NCBI GenBank assembly: GCA_013335235.1
Contig: JAAXVZ010000047.1
Coordinates: 1-8,315 of the forward strand
Direction: 5' to 3'
Length of the DNA stretch: 8,315 bases
DNA from: Nanobdellota archaeon
Lineage (GTDB): Archaea > Nanobdellota > Nanobdellia > Woesearchaeales > GW2011-AR15
Shown: one piece after another, positions 6,022-8,315 of the stretch
Position numbering within the stretch: the first letter of the stretch is position 1
Layout: the number at the start of each line of letters is the position of its first letter
The notes under the pieces: model-generated
Databases searched by the model: none
What the model saw: only the letters and a program-made list of their open reading frames with translations
Told to the model about the DNA's origin: nothing
Position numbers and translations under genes: made by a program

Positions 6022-7678
6022 CTATAATCATGAAATCCGGCTTTGCAGAGTTGTATGTCTGCACTGCCTCTTCAGGTGTATTGACGAGCGGGGAGCCGTG
6101 CATATTGAAAGAGGTATTTAGTATTATTCCAAGGCCGGTGTTATCCTTGACTTTTTTTATGAGCATCCTGTATCTTGGGTTCTCTGATTCCAGCATCTGT
6201 GGCCTTGCAGTATCGTCTACATTCTTCACTGCCACGATAATATCTTTATATTCCTGCCTGATCCTGTAGCCCATTGTCATGAACCTGTTAGTCTGCGCTG
6301 CGTCCTCAAAAAATCTCTCAGACTCTTCTGCGAGGAGTGATGGGCAGAAAGGCTGGAACCAGCTCCTGTTCTTTATGCACATGTTCAGCTTGTATCTTGC
6401 ATCCTTGTTTGTGGCAGAGGTTATTATGCTCCTGTTTCCAAGCGCCCGCGGGCCATACTCCATCCTTCCCTGATACCAGAACCCTATCCTGTCAGATGAA
6501 ATGAGATCGCCTGCATAAGAAGAAGGATCTTCAATTTTTTCATAACCAAGCCTGCTCTTCTTGAGTGCTGCCTGGATTTCGTTTTCGCTATACTCTGGCC
6601 CTAGGTAAACATCTTCCAGCTTATATCTTGCAATTCCTTTTTCTGTATAGTTGGCCTGCATCGCACTCCCCATGGCAAGACCTCCATCACCCATATGAGG
6701 GAAAACAAACCAGCTCTTGCTCATCTCCTTTACGTGCATATTGGCTTTCACGTTCGAGAAGACACCGCCTGCCATTGAAACATTCTTTACGCCTGTCTCA
6801 TCAATGCTGTTTTGCACCAGCTCTTTCAGATGCTTTTCCAGTGTCGCCTGTACCATATAGGCGAACTCTTCTCTCTCTGTGCCCCACATCACTTTTTTCA
6901 GCATATTATATCTGTCTATTGTATTGTATCTTGAAATCACCTTCATGCCATCAACAGAAAAAAATGGAAGAAGCTTGTTCTTTTCATCAGGGACAGGTGT
7001 CGCATAGTTCGATAGGGCCATGACCTTGCCTTCATCCTCAAGTTCGCGCATCCCCATGAGGTTTGTCGCCTGCTCGTAAAAAAGTCCTAGGGAATCTCTG
7101 GCAGGGATCCTGCTGAGAAGCTCTCTCTCTTTGCCATTGAATATGCTTATTGTACCAGAGAGACCATCGCCTACTCCGTCCATCGTTACAACAAGCTGCT
7201 TTTTCAAGCCTGAAGGATATGCTGCTGTTGCTGCATGTGCTGCATGATGGTCCACTATGCTCAGCTTGTAATCCTTGAACCCTGCTTTCTCCAACTTTTG
7301 CCTGTAATACTGTTTTGTCAGCAGGACACTTACGGGATTCGGAGCGCCTTCTGTTGTGGCATACTTGCTGTATCTCCGGAGGTCCTCAAAGCGAGGCCTG
7401 TCAACTTTCCGTCGCCTGAACATATAATAATTCTTTGCGAGCTGAGGGATATATCTCGACATAGTCTTTCCGCTGTCGCTTGTGCTTGCCGCAACATTGT
7501 CAAAATCTGTCGGTTTCAGGTGCAGGTAGGATAATGCAAAACTGATCGAATTTACAGGGTAGCCGACCTCCAGTTTCCGTTTTGTCAGCCTTTCCTCGTT
7601 TATCGCAAAGACAATCTTATCATCTTCAAGCACAGCAACCCCTGCATCATGCCCATCCCAAATCCCCAGTGTATACAT
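5996..7678 (-). CDS. NodU/CmcH-family O-carbamoyltransferase
   Basis: This 560-residue cytoplasmic enzyme matches full-length members such as TobZ and NodU. They use carbamoyl phosphate and ATP, via carbamoyl-adenylate, to put a carbamoyl group on a hydroxyl of a sugar, lipo-oligosaccharide or antibiotic. The N-terminal Kae1-like part starts with GIWDGHDAGVAV (5-16) and NEER (27-30). The metal ligands appear intact: H144 and H148 in HHAAHA, D167 in DGVGDG, and D331 in GDGG; the 19-residue step from H148 to D167 equals that in TobZ as I recall it. AGGVFSNVKAN (303-313) fits the nucleotide site. The C-terminal YrdC-like domain carries EYGPRALGNRSI (407-418) and NTSFNMHGSPLVNTPEEA (521-538). The ATG at 7678 is preceded by a TATA box and no SD, consistent with a leaderless mRNA. 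It is the first gene of the unit and overlaps the GT-C gene by 26 bases. A cell-envelope sugar is the likely acceptor by context; the exact acceptor is unknown. Confidence 0.95.
   Translation of the reverse strand: MYTLGIWDGHDAGVAVLEDDKIVFAINEERLTKRKLEVGYPVNSISFALSYLHLKPTDFDNVAASTSDSGKTMSRYIPQLAKNYYMFRRRKVDRPRFEDLRRYSKYATTEGAPNPVSVLLTKQYYRQKLEKAGFKDYKLSIVDHHAAHAATAAYPSGLKKQLVVTMDGVGDGLSGTISIFNGKERELLSRIPARDSLGLFYEQATNLMGMRELEDEGKVMALSNYATPVPDEKNKLLPFFSVDGMKVISRYNTIDRYNMLKKVMWGTEREEFAYMVQATLEKHLKELVQNSIDETGVKNVSMAGGVFSNVKANMHVKEMSKSWFVFPHMGDGGLAMGSAMQANYTEKGIARYKLEDVYLGPEYSENEIQAALKKSRLGYEKIEDPSSYAGDLISSDRIGFWYQGRMEYGPRALGNRSIITSATNKDARYKLNMCIKNRSWFQPFCPSLLAEESERFFEDAAQTNRFMTMGYRIRQEYKDIIVAVKNVDDTARPQMLESENPRYRMLIKKVKDNTGLGIILNTSFNMHGSPLVNTPEEAVQTYNSAKPDFMIIGDYLVEKK
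6017..6023 (-). promoter_or_regulatory. Shine-Dalgarno sequence AGGTGAT inside the end of the carbamoyltransferase gene
   Basis: AGGTGAT is complementary to the conserved ATCACCT near the 3' end of 16S rRNA. It lies 4 bases before a TTG at 6012 and contains the GTG at 6021-6019 within itself. A start codon cannot be served by an SD that covers it, so this site favours initiation at 6012 (or the next TTG at 6009) by ribosomes finishing the upstream gene at 5996. Confidence 0.55.
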
Positions 7679-7718
7679 TAAGCCAAAAGAAAACAGGTGT
7701 TCTTTTAAACATTTCTCA
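7679..7718 (-). promoter_or_regulatory. BRE/TATA promoter for the carbamoyltransferase-GT-C unit
   Basis: The minus strand reads TTTAAAAG at 7709-7702, centred about 27 bases before the ATG at 7678. It is preceded by the purine-rich GAGAAATG, a plausible TFB recognition element. No SD precedes the ATG. The spacing predicts a transcript starting at or next to the start codon, as at the radical SAM gene. Confidence 0.65.
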
Positions 7719-7726
7719 GGGAAAAG

Positions 7727-7735
7727 AAAAAAAAA
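7727..7735 (-). terminator. T9 tract terminating the upstream sequon-rich gene
   Basis: Five bases after the TGA at 7743-7741 the minus strand has T9, then CTTTTCCC. This is a strong archaeal U-tract signal just before the next promoter. It suggests the sequon-rich gene is a separate transcription unit from the carbamoyltransferase. Confidence 0.65.
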
Positions 7736-7740
7736 CAGGG

Positions 7741-8315
7741 TCAGGAAAGCGCAAGGAGAGACTCGTTCAGTCGGACAGCTTCCTCTCCGCTTGTGATATA
7801 AGATATGCTCCGAGTCAGGTAGACCCTGGTCTTTCTCTCAAACGATACATTCTTCTCAGCATACTGCTTTGCATAATCATCTGAAAGATATGTGACAACA
7901 TCTGAGAAAGAATCGTGATTTTTGTATGCTGAGCATGTTGGAAGGTAATTTCTTGCTACCCCCACTTCATTAACTATCCTGACACCTGTTATCCCTGGTG
8001 TGAAGCTGCCGTTTACCCTTATATCTTCAAATGAAGTTTCCTCTTGAGCTATTACTATCTCTATAAGTATCCTTGATTTTTCGCTGTTAGCTATCTCGAA
8101 CCTATCAAACCCTTCTGCCTGCCTTGCAAGGCTGGTTAAGTAATTGACAGTACTTACCATATCCTGCTGTATCCCTATGGTTTTTATTGGGACCTGGCCT
8201 GCCTGATAGATTGTCAGGGACATGTAAGAGACATTCTGCACAAAAGGGATATTATTAGGATAAGGAGATATGTTCTTTCTTGACGCAAGGCTTTCACTTA
8301 TATTCATAAGCAGTA
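7741..8315 (-). CDS. Sequon-rich protein of unknown function, probably exported, likely 5' partial
   Basis: I do not recognise this protein. An ATG at 8307 gives 188 residues, but the frame is open to the right edge (two Leu codons precede the Met), no TATA box or SD fits in the 8 bases left, and the sequence starts as if mid-protein. A signal or membrane segment could lie just outside. It contains six N-x-S/T sequons counted from that Met (N2, N12, N25, N100, N153, N181), a single Cys (125), no membrane helix, and alternating beta-like stretches (RILIEIVIAQ, KTRVYLTRSISYI). The sequon density and lack of Cys clusters suggest an extracytoplasmic, possibly N-glycosylated domain; this is inference. 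It ends 62 bases before the carbamoyltransferase gene, separated from it by a T9 terminator and a promoter, so functional linkage is not implied by transcription. Confidence 0.7.
   Translation of the reverse strand, partial: LLMNISESLASRKNISPYPNNIPFVQNVSYMSLTIYQAGQVPIKTIGIQQDMVSTVNYLTSLARQAEGFDRFEIANSEKSRILIEIVIAQEETSFEDIRVNGSFTPGITGVRIVNEVGVARNYLPTCSAYKNHDSFSDVVTYLSDDYAKQYAEKNVSFERKTRVYLTRSISYITSGEEAVRLNESLLALS

Noticed and set aside
6565..7023. 152-codon plus-strand frame opposite the carbamoyltransferase
   Set aside because: It is antisense to conserved enzyme motifs, and the Ser/Pro/Leu-rich product shows no recognisable domain or start signal.

Overview
The window looks like part of an archaeal chromosome, possibly from a DPANN-type lineage; the phylum is a guess. 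Four things point to archaea. TATA boxes (TTTATATA and TTTAAAAG) sit 27-30 bases upstream of two ATG codons that lack Shine-Dalgarno (SD) sequences, the geometry of leaderless transcripts. Oligo-T tracts without clear hairpins follow genes. Internal operon genes carry SD-like sequences instead. The surface proteins are rich in Thr, Cys and N-glycosylation sequons. No rRNA, tRNA, CRISPR array, insertion sequence or attachment site is visible.

Layout. Positions 1-2412 (+) hold the 3' part of a large Cys-rich, probably secreted protein. It has a mucin-like Ser/Thr tract with tandem 7- and 6-residue repeats and a C-terminal domain opening with CKPAVYLYP. Its reading frame is open to the left edge, so the gene starts outside the window. 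A short T-rich convergent intergenic region follows (2413-2495). Everything to the right is on the minus strand. In transcription order this is: a sequon-rich protein of unknown function that runs off the right edge (8315-7741), a T9 terminator and TATA promoter (7740-7679), a NodU/CmcH-type carbamoyltransferase (7678-5996), an overlapping GT-C membrane glycosyltransferase (6021-4309), a 90-base gap with a TATA promoter, a radical SAM/SPASM enzyme (4218-3160), and a GT2 dolichyl-phosphate-sugar-synthase-like glycosyltransferase starting 1 base later (3158-2496). No stretch longer than 300 bases lacks a gene.

How the genes may work together (inference). The GT2 enzyme could charge a polyprenyl-phosphate carrier with a sugar. 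The GT-C enzyme could transfer that sugar to a lipid, glycan or protein outside the membrane. The carbamoyltransferase could decorate a sugar hydroxyl, and the radical SAM enzyme could modify a sugar, lipid or peptide. The set reads as a small envelope-glycan cassette between two probable glycoproteins, one with a dense O-glycosylation-like tract and one with six N-glycosylation sequons. The individual enzyme families are well known. The particular combination, and the substrates, cannot be settled from sequence alone.
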